Assembly (NCBI RefSeq): GCF_040183065.1
Contig: NC_091131.1
Span: 10,159,300 to 10,223,299, forward strand
Reading direction: 5' to 3'
From: Periplaneta americana
Taxonomy: Eukaryota > Arthropoda > Insecta > Blattodea > Blattidae
Length of the DNA: 64,000 nucleotides
The position numbers were made by a program, and so were the translations under genes. Every line of letters begins with the position of its first letter. Position 1 is the stretch's first letter. Below, piece by piece: positions 34,601 to 64,000 of this stretch. Below the pieces are notes generated by a model. It worked only from the letters and a program-made list of their open reading frames with translations. It made no database searches and was not told the origin of the DNA.

Positions 34601-37600
34601 AAACCTTTTACATAGTGTCTAGTAAGAATGCTTCCACGCTCAAGTAACAGGAACAGTTACTTCTTATTTCTCTGAGGGTGTTTTTTTCCAACTTACAAAA
34701 TAGTCACTACGATATCTACTTCCAAAGAAATGATCCTAAGAACTTTCACACAATTGCAAACCCATTCACCAATCAGTATTTGTCCTACTGTTCGAGTGGT
34801 TGTACTGTTTACTTTCTATGCAAAATGTCTTCCATGATCGCCGAAAGAAAACGTGCTGTGCTTAGTATCGAAAAAAATGTAAATAATTGAGAGGTTTGGA
34901 AAAGGAGAAACTGTAGCTCATGTCAAATGAGTACGAAACTACATTACAGTGTGCGCGATTTAATAAAGTAAAAACAGTGATGCAGTGTATAAAGTAAGAG
35001 AATGTATATCTACTGTATAACACGATTTCTATCAACCATTAGGATTTCCTTGGCCCTTAAAACTCGTCACTGACAATCGGACTTAAGTTAGTGAACTTCT
35101 GATCCACTAACTAGCATGTTAAAAACATGACCACGGAGAAAATAAAGAAATAATTATAGGCTTATGCACATAATTTATGAAAATCTCTTATGGTACGGAT
35201 TATCCGATTTTTTCGATTAACCGCTGAGTCCACCCCCTTCATTACCACTGATAATAGAGGTTCTACTGCATATGTTTTATATATTTCAAAATGTCCACCG
35301 CTTTGGAGTAGTGGTCAGTGTCTGATTATGAACATAGTGTGCCAGGGATCGAATCCTAGTTGGGACAAATTGCCTGGTTGAGGTTTTTTCCCAGGATTTT
35401 CCGTCAACCCATTGAAAGCAAATATTGGATAACTTTCGGCGCTGGGCCCTGAACTTATTTTGCTGACATCACCTAGACACTAAATAACCATCACAGTTGA
35501 TAAAGCGTCGTAAAATAAACCAATAAAAGTAATATAGCTGTAAAAGAATAAGTCATACAGAGAACAAATGGACATTTTTTCACCTCATCTTTTCCCTCAT
35601 CTATTTTTATAGGATGAACAGTCCTTTATGGCCAATACAAGGAGTTAATATCCAGAGAAATAATTTTGTAGAATGGTGAATTAAAAGAAGTTTTCCTAAT
35701 AATTTTTTGGACAATTTTTGGGCAAATCGTAAAACAGCGAACACTAAGATCTGCCCACGACCCCTTTCCACTTTTCCCCTACAAGCTCACCACACACTCT
35801 AGCGGGAAAGAGTGGAAATAGGGGTTTAGGGTGGGATGACATCTAGTGGAGCAAAGTGGAACAAAAAGAGTGAATGCGGCATCTACGAAGCAAAAGCGGA
35901 ACGTCGTCCTATTTCCCTCTCCAGCCTCTCTTTCTCTCTTCCTTGCTTCATGTCTCTCTCTTTTTTTTTTCTTATGACTTAGCAGAGGGTAGTATTCGAT
36001 CCGTTGATCTTCCTAACGAAACGAAATGCACGCTTTAGACCTCTCGGCTACCGAGACGAGTTGGTGATAGAAGGGAAAATGAATCTATTTATATTCAAGG
36101 GAACTGCCATAACGTATTGCAGAAATGCAATGTGTGTCATTGGATATGTCTTAGTACGTATGTGGTCGTTGTCTAATGCACATCAATTTGGTTGTATTGT
36201 GTTGTGTTGTAAAATATGAAATACGTGCGAGGCAGAAGGCAGTGATCCACCAAAGTGGGGCAGATAGTAGAGAGAGCAGGCGAGCGATGTGCCGAGAGGC
36301 GAAGGTGGGGATAACTTCCCCTATTGGCATTCGCTGTTTTACGATTTATCCCAATATTTAATTTGTTTTGTGCCATATTTCTATGTTTCATATTATATTT
36401 TGATATTTTTAGGGCACAGAAATCCAGGTCAGATTTTGTTTCAATAATTTCAGAACAGACCTGGAAACAAGGTAACCATCTATAAAATTGAATACTGGGT
36501 CTAATGCTAGAATAAAAGTACTGACAATATCACTTCTTCCTAACAGCAAGGTTAACAAAACAAGGCAATTCCACTTCCCTGCCACCTGTACAAGGCCTAC
36601 TACGTAAGTTACCGTACACTTTAAGGTACGGTCACACGTCGCTACTTTTGCAGTGATGCAGTACAAAAAACTGCGCAACTCTTGTACTGCGACGTGTGAA
36701 CAACGGTGCAACCTGAAAAGTAGCAGCTGCCGAACCTGCTGCTCGCTACTTTTTCATGCTGCACGCAGCTTAAAAGTAGATACATGTGAACAGGGTTCTC
36801 AGGGTTGCAGCCGCAGCATTTTTGATATCGGTTTTGTTGAAACTTTTGCTGCGGTTGCGACCAGTGTTGCCACCCAAATGTGCCAATGACACTCTTATTG
36901 TTTGGATATATTTTAATGTTAGATGTGATGAAAATAAATTATTTGTAACAGTTATTAAGTGCACAACATAGTCTGAGCATATCTGCTGACGATATAATTC
37001 ACTTTTTTAATTTTCTGTAGTGTAGTTTCAAACAGGAGGGTTGCCAACATTGATTATGTGAATATGCTGTCGGTATCATTTAAGTATATAGGCGTTTTTA
37101 AAAGCTTTATAGTAAATATAATGCCAATTTCAGATTACTAGTTAGGACAGAAAAGCAAATAATAGATAAGTAAGCTTTCGCATGAGTTTCTTAATAATGC
37201 GAACATAACCACAAAATGTATATTGAGAAGTCAACGCGGAGATGGAAACCTGCAGCATGACTGCGGCTGCAAAAGTAGCGCCTTGTGTGTGAACAGACTC
37301 GCAACCTTCAGTTGCAACTTTTGCAGCACTCGGGTTGTGCAGCACGAAAAGTAGCGTGCAGCACGCTAATTTTGGCTTACATGTGAACACGACACGCAAC
37401 TTTTGCAGCTGCAATACAAAAGTTGCGCAGCAAAAGTAGCGACGTGTGACCGTACCTTTACATGTCACAAAACTTAGTTTCACATGCACACAAAAGCAAT
37501 GTGTTGTACAGATTGTAACACATGTCAATAGATAAATAATACTAACCTGCCATTTCTTAACCATTGATCGCAGTTTATCAGTGGTAAGGTCCATGCCATG

Positions 37601-40248
37601 GAAATTTGTAAGGACATTCCTGCCCTGTACATCTTCAGCAATCAGACGGAACTTGCGGAATGAACGTTCTGCGTCATTGTCGTTTTGCAAATCAGCCAAA
37701 GACACCTCAAACACTCTGTACTTCAAACCCTCTGACGCAATCTCTACAAAAGGAAGTTACGATTATAAACATATTTTGCTCTTAACAATAAGATTCCTGG
37801 ACATATAGCTTTGAAACTAAATCTGTTTACAAAAATCCTATGTAGTGAGTAGTGAAATAGTAACTCTTGCTAGTTATTTGCACAACTAGTGCACGTTTCA
37901 CTAGCTTACATACCAACTAAACGCTGGTCCACAACAAACCGGGAACGAGAACGGGAAGTGAAGGACGTGAACGTAAAGATTTTTGATTCGCAACAAACCG
38001 AGAACGGAAATGGCTAAGCATTATCAATGTGTGTCAATGATGATATGTAAAGTCATATTACGCATTCTGATGTTATTTATGTATAACTGACCAATGACGT
38101 TCTCTCATGAGTACAAGCCAGTCAACATGAACACAGGTTAACCAACTTCAAAATTTATGGCAAGGAATATTTCAGAATTCAATTCAGGTGGTAGTCTGGT
38201 TGCATATACACGTAGCACATGTTGAAAATAATTCTACTGATTTTTTGGGTTAGTTACAAGCAATGGAGGAAGGGGCTTCCTTGCTACAAAATATAGTACG
38301 ACGACAAATACTTTTTTGTTGACAACAGAATGAATCTAGTAGGCTATGATCGGAAACGAGAATGGCAAAATTAAAACTTGGCCAACCTTCACGTTCCCGT
38401 TCTTGGACTCTGGCAAGCTTCTCATTAATTGTGAATGCTCACATTTAAATAGGCCTATATTTATTTTAACAATATTTCCGTTCTCGTTGTCATTTCTGTT
38501 CCCAGTTTATTATGAACCAGCTTTAAATCTTATACTATTGTAGACACTTTCTTACATCCACAGTTCACATTAAAACTAAGTGCTGTGTTTATGAATAATA
38601 AAGGGAAAGGGTGGCATTTCTTCTGGGCATCGGTATGTATAGGGTCTTCCAATAAGTGTCCTACTTTTAACATATAACAGCTGTCGTGTTTATGAAGCTA
38701 TAGCAGTCATTTTTTCCATGGTTGCAGTTGTTTTTGACAAATAATCTTGGGACATTTCACAACGCATAGAAATCATTAAAATGTATTGTTAAAAAAGTAA
38801 ACAGTTCGCAAAGCATTCCATGAAGTATACTGCGTGTGTGTAAGATACCAAGCTATGATAAGGTTACAGCCCAGATTAGATGTGTGTGTGTGTGTATTAA
38901 TCGAAAAAAAAAAAAATGTCCTATAAACATGCGTCCTATTCTCAATATTTTCCAGCCCCCAATTTTCTACCTACAATCCAAAAGGAACTATGCTACAAGA
39001 GAAAGTATAATGAAAATCCTCAAACAACTTACTTGTGCCCTGTGTACGATTGACGAGAGTCTTGCCAATCTGCCGAGTGGCAAACATGGATGGTGCCTTC
39101 ACATCGTACCAATCTTTTCTTGTGAATGGATCAACACTGAAATAAACAAAAATTGAGTCATAAAGATGAACTGAAGCACCTTAATGTGGCGTAAATAGTG
39201 CAAATTATTGTTATTGAATGCCCCCCCCCGGGTAAGTTTAATAAAACGTTTCACCAACATTTGTCAATTGTTAATTTTAGCCTAAATTACATCTTGGTAC
39301 AATTCGAAAAAAAAAAAAAATCATAGTGACACACGTTACAACCAAAACATGGATATTTGGAAGTTTGTCGTTTAGTTTAAAAGTAGTTGTAATAGCCTAC
39401 ACAGTAAATTAAAAATGAATATTGCAACAATTAAATGCCGCAGAATACACAGATAGATAGGAGGCTACATAGGTACCGGTAACAAATAAGAAGGCTAGGT
39501 TTCTTCAGTTTATCTACGAATCATTAAGTCATAGGTATTTTCTCCAGAAGAACTACACAGTGGTAACAAGTTTTAAACAGCTGTTACGTCATCTCCCATT
39601 ACTTACAAATCTTTGTAATTATCTCGAAGTACCAATTCATTACTTTCTCACTATTTCTTATAGCTAAGTAGGCCTATATTACAGGCCTACATACCAACGA
39701 AATATGAGACATGTCATATACGAAATAATACTGCTCATATACTAGGATATCTAATTTTAGTTGTTACATATTTGTTGGACTCCGTATTATACATATAAGC
39801 CAGCGCATGTGTATTCAGGTCACATTTTTTCATAAAAATCAGTGCATTGTATACATTTACTATCTTTACAGTAAGAAAACATCGTAATCTAGCTTACTAA
39901 ATTAGGTTAGGGTACTACTACAGGATAAACCAACAAAGTATGTATAAATCACTCAAAACTCAACCTGAGAATATTAATTACATTCAGAACATAGGGCATT
40001 TAAGTAATTAATATATCAAATTCATACAGAAATGTGGCTACGTCCTTCAAAACGCATGAGGTCTGGTCCGGTTAATCCTCACATCATCTAGGTTTATCTT
40101 GTACATCCATTCGATAAAGCAAATTGTATTTTCACTAATAAATTTACGAAATAGCAAGGTATAATCCCAGACATGATTTTACTTACATCTTCTTCTTAAC
40201 ACCTTTCTTTCCTCCTTTAGACAAACCCTTATTCTTACCGACAGCCAT
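31500..40248 (-). CDS. RpS3A: 40S ribosomal protein S3A (eS1), 6 exons
   Basis: On the minus strand, exons 40248-40187, 39136-39033, 37743-37547, 34154-34029, 33911-33750 and 31640-31500 join in phase to 792 nt, 263 codons plus stop; the human protein has 264. It is the small-subunit ribosomal protein S3Ae/eS1 of cytosolic 40S subunits. Family blocks visible in order: [121 protein letters not shown] and the tail [13 protein letters not shown]-like start and a short 3' UTR suit a ribosomal gene. Introns contain SINEs and DNA transposons. Confidence 0.98.
31883..32193 (+). mobile_element. Full-length tRNA-derived SINE in RpS3A intron 5
   Basis: The head reads GCCTCATGGTCTAGTGGTCA with B box GGGTTCGATTCCC, a body unlike the main SINE family, then an A9 tail. 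Exact 14 bp duplication ATATTCGATTTAGC at 31869-31882 and 32194-32207, so this is a young, complete copy in antisense to RpS3A. Confidence 0.92.
33750..33911 (-). CDS. RpS3A: RpS3A exon 5
   Basis: 54 codons between acceptor TGTGTAG (ending at 33912) and donor GTAAGG (starting at 33749). Encodes [36 protein letters not shown] and [15 protein letters not shown]. The intron upstream (33912-34028) is only 117 nt; I saw a C-box-like GTGATGA in it but no matching D box, so no snoRNA is called. Confidence 0.97.
34029..34154 (-). CDS. RpS3A: RpS3A exon 4
   Basis: 42 codons, both ends in phase 0: acceptor TTTCAG ending at 34155, donor GTACTT starting at 34028. Encodes [20 protein letters not shown], then [20 protein letters not shown]. 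Confidence 0.96.
34460..35268. mobile_element. pogo/Tigger-like element in RpS3A intron 3
   Basis: Ends CAGTAGAACTCCGATTATCC and, inverted, CAGTAGAACCTCTATTATCA. Left flank TA, right flank CA (mutated). Inside, near 34825, the plus strand reads [10 protein letters not shown], a start typical of pogo-type helix-turn-helix transposases, broken at once by a stop. 809 bp, so mostly deleted. Confidence 0.6.
35295..35528 (+). mobile_element. Main-family SINE, diverged
   Basis: tRNA head (GGAGTAGTGGTCAGTG; B box GGATCGAATCC), TTGCCTGGTTGAGGTTTTTT, then AAAGCGTCGTAAAATAAACC. Lies in RpS3A intron 3. Confidence 0.8.
36623..37458. mobile_element. Non-autonomous DNA transposon, perfect 29 bp TIR
   Basis: Both ends read AAGGTACGGTCACACGTCGC and TACTTTTGC inward, 29 bp without mismatch, 836 bp apart. 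Many sub-terminal repeats such as AACTTTTGCAGC and GTAGC lie in both orientations. No transposase; superfamily unknown; no clear target duplication. Lies in RpS3A intron 3 close to exon 3. Confidence 0.8.
37547..37743 (-). CDS. RpS3A: RpS3A exon 3
   Basis: The acceptor TTTTGTAG ends at 37744 and the donor GTTAGT starts at 37546. Encodes [20 protein letters not shown] and [20 protein letters not shown]. The frame stays open for a while into the intron, but that extension is not coding. Confidence 0.97.
37922..38522. mobile_element. MITE-like element, imperfect TIR
   Basis: The left end GCTGGTCCACAACAAACCGG and the inverted right end GCTGGTTCATAATAAACTGG match at most positions, and GAACGAGAACGG recurs at both sides. 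No coding content. Lies in RpS3A intron 2. Confidence 0.6.
39033..39136 (-). CDS. RpS3A: RpS3A exon 2
   Basis: The TTTCAG acceptor reads 39142-39137 and the GTAAGT donor 39032-39027. Encodes [20 protein letters not shown] and [11 protein letters not shown]. It ends one base into the Lys codon completed by exon 3. Confidence 0.97.
39137..40186 (-). other. RpS3A intron 1
   Basis: 1,050 bp AT-rich intron, the only large intron here without a transposon I recognise. First introns of ribosomal genes often hold enhancers, but no motif is evident. Confidence 0.5.
40187..40248 (-). CDS. RpS3A: RpS3A exon 1
   Basis: Begins at the ATG at 40248 and encodes [20 protein letters not shown], the basic N-terminus typical of S3A. 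The donor GTAAGT follows at 40186-40181. It ends two bases into an Ile codon. Confidence 0.97.
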
Positions 40249-40293
40249 GTTTCCCCACTCACGTAAACGGAAGAATCGTGTGAATCTTTGCCT

Positions 40294-40304
40294 GGCGGAA
40301 AAGG
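40294..40304 (-). promoter_or_regulatory. TOP-like transcription start of RpS3A
   Basis: On the minus strand the tract CCTTTTCCGCC lies 46-56 nt before the RpS3A ATG. Ribosomal protein mRNAs of animals start at a C within such a pyrimidine tract (5' TOP), which couples their translation to growth signals. Confidence 0.55.
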
Positions 40305-40317
40305 ATATTACGTACTA

Positions 40318-40325
40318 TATCGATA
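40318..40325. promoter_or_regulatory. DRE box TATCGATA
   Basis: An exact TATCGATA, the palindromic DREF-binding element of Drosophila housekeeping promoters, followed by further ATCGAT copies. It lies about 14 bp upstream of the TOP-like start of RpS3A. Function in this species is inferred from the motif and its position. Confidence 0.55.
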
Positions 40326-40682
40326 TCGATTTGATCGATTAATATGCGAGTGCAACATTAGAAAAATGTTACTTGAGTGATTGATATGTAATTAAATACT
40401 AAAAAATAATAGATTTTCATGTTGAAACAGAAATACGATCCAATAAATGCAAATAATATAGTTTCATGAAATTGATCCACTATCACTTCATTAGAACATC
40501 GATAATTATCGAAGCTTTTATTGCAGCATGAACCAGCTGACAGAGCAAAATAATAGGAAAAAAAGTTGCATGGTGTTTATGTTGGTTTGAATCTTTTAAT
40601 TTATGTCAGAATTATAATTATAATGCAGTGACTTTATTAGTAAGTTGTAAGGTTCATCGCAGATTACCAGCTACTGTTAAAG

Positions 40683-60395
<19,713 letters not shown>

Positions 60396-61205
60396 GAGCG
60401 GTGGGTAAACGGAGCTCGACTCTTTAAAAGAAGATAGCTGTTTGAGATTTAATAGTGGTTATATTTGTAAAATTTTTATGGAATTCGAATCTTAGCATTG
60501 TTTTTTATTATGTCTATCATTTAAGGGCCTGTGTGAAAATATGCATATTTGTAAATATGTCTCAATTATATATATATATATTTTGTTTGTATGTATAAAT
60601 TTGCTACCATTGCTTTGTTTAATGAATTGAGCAGCTAAGAGTTTATGGAATATCTGAAAAAAGAAAAATTGTCTTAAGAGTTGTAATTTCGTTTAGGTAG
60701 ATTAGTGCTTCAGTGGAACGAAAGAAAGATCTCTGTTGCTATAAAGAAGTGAACCTATGATGGCCTTAAACTGCAAGCGTAAGCAGCATTTGCTTCAGTC
60801 CCATGTGTATTGATTTATATACACTCGAGCTTCATTCAGGCACTAATTTAAGTTCTGTTTTATTTCAGCAAATGAATTGCAGCCATCGTTTCAATGTTAC
60901 AATACAGTTTTAAAGTTTAATTATAAAGTACAATATTAAAGTGAGTTGTGATCCCCTCCCGCCGAATTTTGTTATGAAATTTGTTCATGTTATTACTTCT
61001 TTATAAGATACGAGGATCATCCAGCAGTATCATGGTGACTATTAATAAAGGAATTGATTTTAAGTAAATATTTATTTTATTTTTATAAAATTCTAAGTGC
61101 TTTAATGTGCTTTTCAGTACATATTGCACTTAGAAATCCATTTTAAGGAAATAATGCAAAGATTTCAATGAAATTAATTTTTTTATTTACATTATGTTTT
61201 ATTTA
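60396..61205 (+). other. Tmem185 3' UTR and flank
   Basis: AT-rich, with (TA)n at 60570-60582 and AATAAA at 61044. Confidence 0.5.
61044..61049 (+). terminator. Candidate Tmem185 poly(A) signal
   Basis: AATAAA about 650 nt after the stop codon, the best-placed signal I saw downstream. The actual cleavage site is unknown. Confidence 0.4.
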
Positions 61206-61398
61206 ATGACGCTCACAGCTGCTGAGGTTATATCAGCATCGCCGGTGTGCCAGAATTTTGTCCCTCAGGAGTTCTTTTACATTTCAGTAAATCTGTCCAT
61301 TTAAGCACAAATAAATGCCATAGACCTGGGCTGAGATCGAAACCCGCAACCTCGGGCACAGAAGGCCAGCACTATACTGACTGCGCCATCCAGGGTGA
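61206..61398 (-). repeat. tRNA-like SINE fragment
   Basis: The inverted head reads CCCTGGATGGCGCAGTCAGT, GGTTTCGATCTC as B box. Body AGAATTTTGTCCCTCAGGAG. No duplication found. Confidence 0.55.
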
Positions 61399-61989
61399 TA
61401 GTGAAATTAATATCTGCATGTGTTTTTTTTTCTGTGTTACATATAGCTCGCGCAAGAAACGATTACCGAAAACCAATGGTGGCGTTGCTGTCTGTTTTGA
61501 CGTGCGTATGTAGGCACTCCGAGGGGGGAGAGGTGTGAGCCGATGGAAGTACTTTCTCTTTCAAGGTGATACAAATGAGGATATCGTTGTGAAAATAAAG
61601 AATGTAGCAAGAGAAAAATTCGAAGCTAATTAAACGCGCAACATATGTTTACGAATGAAATAATAATACCGTGCGATACAAGACACGTATTCACATGCAA
61701 TGGAACAAACTAAAGTCGTAATGTAACTATCACAACGCAAGACTGATTCTAACGATGTCATTTCTCTTCCGACTGTACTCTTGAATATCATTCAAGTTAT
61801 CTCATGACCTTTTCTGTCGCCCACTCTTCCTTATCGCAGTATTCGCATTCCTTCCGTCGGTAATCCGTACTTGCAAGACCTATACATATTTTTGGTGCTT
61901 TATCAGTAATCAACATGGCAACCCACCAGTTCAAAGCACTATGCACAGCATTCAAATGAACCTTGACACTTTCCTGAGCGTATCTTCTA

Positions 61990-62014
61990 AAATTCCAGAA
62001 GGAATGATGACAAC

Positions 62015-62061
<47 letters not shown>

Positions 62062-62066
62062 CGATG
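61990..62066. repeat. (ATG)n microsatellite
   Basis: About 16 tandem ATG units from 62014; on the minus strand it yields a false poly-His frame. Confidence 0.95.
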
Positions 62067-62560
62067 ATATAAAATTCGTTGCATCCCTTCTCGAATATAA
62101 TGTCTTAGATTTTCAATATGTCTGACTTTAATTTAATATATTCTGAACTTCATAAACTGTCAGGCGAAGAAATGTTAAGGATATTAAATCTGGTGAACTT
62201 GATTCCTGTAGTTTGAGCATCTTTTGCCTACCCATCTGCTGGAGATTCTTTCAATGAAATATTCCCATACTAATGAAAAGAAATTTTCTAATCTCTGATT
62301 GAAATAGAGTAATTAAAGTTAAGAATTCTCATTCGCAAAATGAAAAGTGCCCCATCTTGATGGAACACAACAGCATCTAAAGTGCAATTACTGTGGTTCC
62401 AGAAACTGTTACAGCATGTAAAGGTAAATACTTCCAAGAATTATAGCTGCTGTGAAAATAAAGGCCTGAATAGCAGGTGATAAACATTGCATTCTTGGTA
62501 CAGTGATTAGCTTTCTGCCCCTCATAAAGCCAGGTCCCATCTGCAAATGAGCAGTATGAT
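62067..62560. other. Intergenic, nothing recognised
   Basis: No gene or clear repeat. Confidence 0.5.
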
Positions 62561-62819
62561 ATACCCCAGGGACCCGTAGTCCCAAGCTCTTACTGAATCA
62601 GCATCGTGAAACCTACTCTGACAGATGGGTCATCCTTTCTCAGCCCTTGATAGAGCTAGGTCCCATCTATAGACAAGTACCTGATAAGTCCCAAGCCATT
62701 CCTGTATTGGCATCGGAGAACTATACTACCCTTAAGACTTCATCCCAGCCTATTTTAACTATTGCAGATGATAGATGGAAATGAGAGTACCCCGAGAAAT
62801 CTTTTTCCGTCTTTGTCCA

Positions 62820-62911
62820 CCACAAATTCCATCATGACCTGACCAGAAATCGAACCTGGCTACCTGGATAGAAATCCAGTGTGCTAATACTTAAGCGATA
62901 GATGCAACCTA
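62820..62911 (-). repeat. tRNA-like SINE head
   Basis: Minus strand: CTATCGCTTAAGTATTAGCA and B box GGTTCGATTTC. The body may extend to about 62560. Confidence 0.45.
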
Positions 62912-63296
62912 CATAGCAGAGCAATAAATATTAATTTCATTGAAATATGTACATTATTTCTCTAAAATGACTCTAGATTTTATGTGCACTTTTGTAGTCT
63001 CCGTTTATAAAAGTCTGGACTAGTTCTTAACACTTTCTTTGATTTATTTATTGCTCTCGAAATTCTGACAGGCAACAGATACTTTCAAATATAGGAAAAG
63101 ACGAAAACTGCTCAGTTTCCAGATCTGGACTGTAGGTTGCACACTTATTCCCCGCCTTGTGAGTCAAGCTATTGCCATATCTCAGCTGTAGTATGTGAGT
63201 GTATGTTGTACAGTATCAGTGTCCCCAGTAAGCTATATTTTTGTTTGTATTGCATGCTGGAGCCTTTGTCTTCAATGGTTTCTTGCTGGCTATTGG

Positions 63297-63400
63297 ATCA
63301 GAGGTTTGCAGGTTTAAATCGGTCCAAGGGCGGTGGATTTCAGAGGGCAATAAAATACTTGGCACGATTTGCTCTTTAACAACATAAATGTGGCAGGCCC
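63297..63400 (+). repeat. SINE-like fragment
   Basis: GCAGGTTTAAATCGGTCCAA, GGGCGGTGGATTTCAGAGGG and AATAAAATACTTGGCACGAT look like a degraded insect SINE with a B box. The frame 63369-63608 that follows has no recognised family. Confidence 0.35.
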
Positions 63401-64000
63401 ACATTGTAGATTTACAACACGTGAAAGAATCCTATCCCTGAAAGAGCGCTACAGGCAAAATTTCTTAGCAATTTCTCGATCACATCGAAATTTGGAGGAG
63501 GCACAAAGGACGCATACCAGTGGCCTAAGTGCACTTGGGTTTTTTCCATCCTCCAACCCATCTATCCAAGCACTATTTGCAAAAGTTTATAATGCCCCTA
63601 TGACATGAGTGAGCAAAGTCGAGTGATGATGTGGGAGAGGTAGTGCAGTGCTAGCAACATCATGCTTGAAAATATAGACAGAGCATGTTTGATTGATTCC
63701 CACAATCATTACTGTTAAAACATACTGTGTGTTTTCCTGGATGTAGGATATAGGAATTTAACATCACCATAAGAAACCTATACAGCAGACGTGGGCATTT
63801 AAAGAGATGCGCCGCACTACTCTGATTGCTGCAACACGCATCACCTGTTAACGTAATACTCAGCGGTGGATCGCGTGAAGTATTGAAACACGGAAGGTTA
63901 AGTAATTACGCAGGACAAAAAGATACACAGTTTTCTACAAATGTTATTTTTATGAATAATGACAATGAAAGAAAACAAATTTTCCAAAACAAATACAAAC

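Larger units (their letters stand above)
40249..40682. promoter_or_regulatory. Divergent promoter of RpS3A and Tmem185
   Basis: 434 bp separate the minus-strand RpS3A ATG from the plus-strand Tmem185 ATG, so both 5' UTRs and promoters must lie here or overlap here, unless Tmem185 has a further upstream exon. It holds clustered ATCGAT motifs (40318-40343 and 40498-40512) and no recognised transposon. Shared housekeeping control is inferred. Confidence 0.7.

Noticed and set aside
37142-37726. 194-codon minus frame over RpS3A exon 3
   Set aside because: Only 37743-37547 is exon; the rest reads through the donor into the intron and the 29 bp TIR element.
61797-62084. Poly-His frame
   Set aside because: It is translation of the (ATG)n microsatellite on the other strand.
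63369-63608. 79-codon plus frame near the right edge
   Set aside because: Follows a SINE-like fragment and has no recognisable domain or splice context.

Overview
The window is animal nuclear DNA, AT-rich and packed with transposon debris, and carries three intron-split, conserved cellular genes. The kinds of repeats suggest an insect outside the flies: tRNA-derived SINEs, several non-LTR retrotransposon clades with trinucleotide tails, Penelope-like, pogo-like, mariner, piggyBac and Harbinger-type pieces. Some repeat families look to me like those of cockroaches or termites (Blattodea), but that is recollection and not a search result. There is no prokaryotic organisation (no operons, no ribosome binding sites).

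Layout: (1) 5.6-21.5 kb, plus strand: a five-exon gene for the F-box/leucine-rich protein FBXL3, the ubiquitin-ligase subunit that recognises cryptochrome in the vertebrate circadian clock. The exons join in phase to 435 codons and end in the family's terminal Trp. Intron 4 holds a 5.2 kb minisatellite of about 53 bp monomers with a 586 bp higher-order period. (2) 31.5-40.2 kb, minus strand: a six-exon gene for ribosomal protein S3A (263 aa). (3) 40.7-60.4 kb, plus strand: a six-exon gene for the multi-pass membrane protein TMEM185 (348 aa). Genes 2 and 3 are head to head with 434 bp between their start codons; that interval has an exact TATCGATA (DRE) box and a pyrimidine-rich TOP-like start for the ribosomal gene.

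Between and inside the genes, most of what can be recognised is mobile DNA: truncated reverse-transcriptase (RT) elements at 1.3, 4.7, 6.2-7.2, 11.3, 12.6, 26.6-30.5, 42.4-45.8, 55.6, 56.2 and 57.5 kb; a Penelope-like 3' end with a hammerhead-ribozyme-like motif at 0.45-0.79 kb; many tRNA-headed SINEs with visible target-site duplications; and DNA transposons with clear terminal inverted repeats at 8.8, 34.5, 36.6, 37.9, 47.5, 50.4, 52.8 and 57.3 kb.

The most unusual observations are the higher-order minisatellite in a clock-gene intron, the two hammerhead-like motifs, a mariner whose catalytic core is split by an internal inversion, and two transposon insertions whose 3' boundary lies only 32-33 nt upstream of coding exons in two different genes. 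I found no convincing novel multi-gene system. The three genes share a neighbourhood but no evident pathway.
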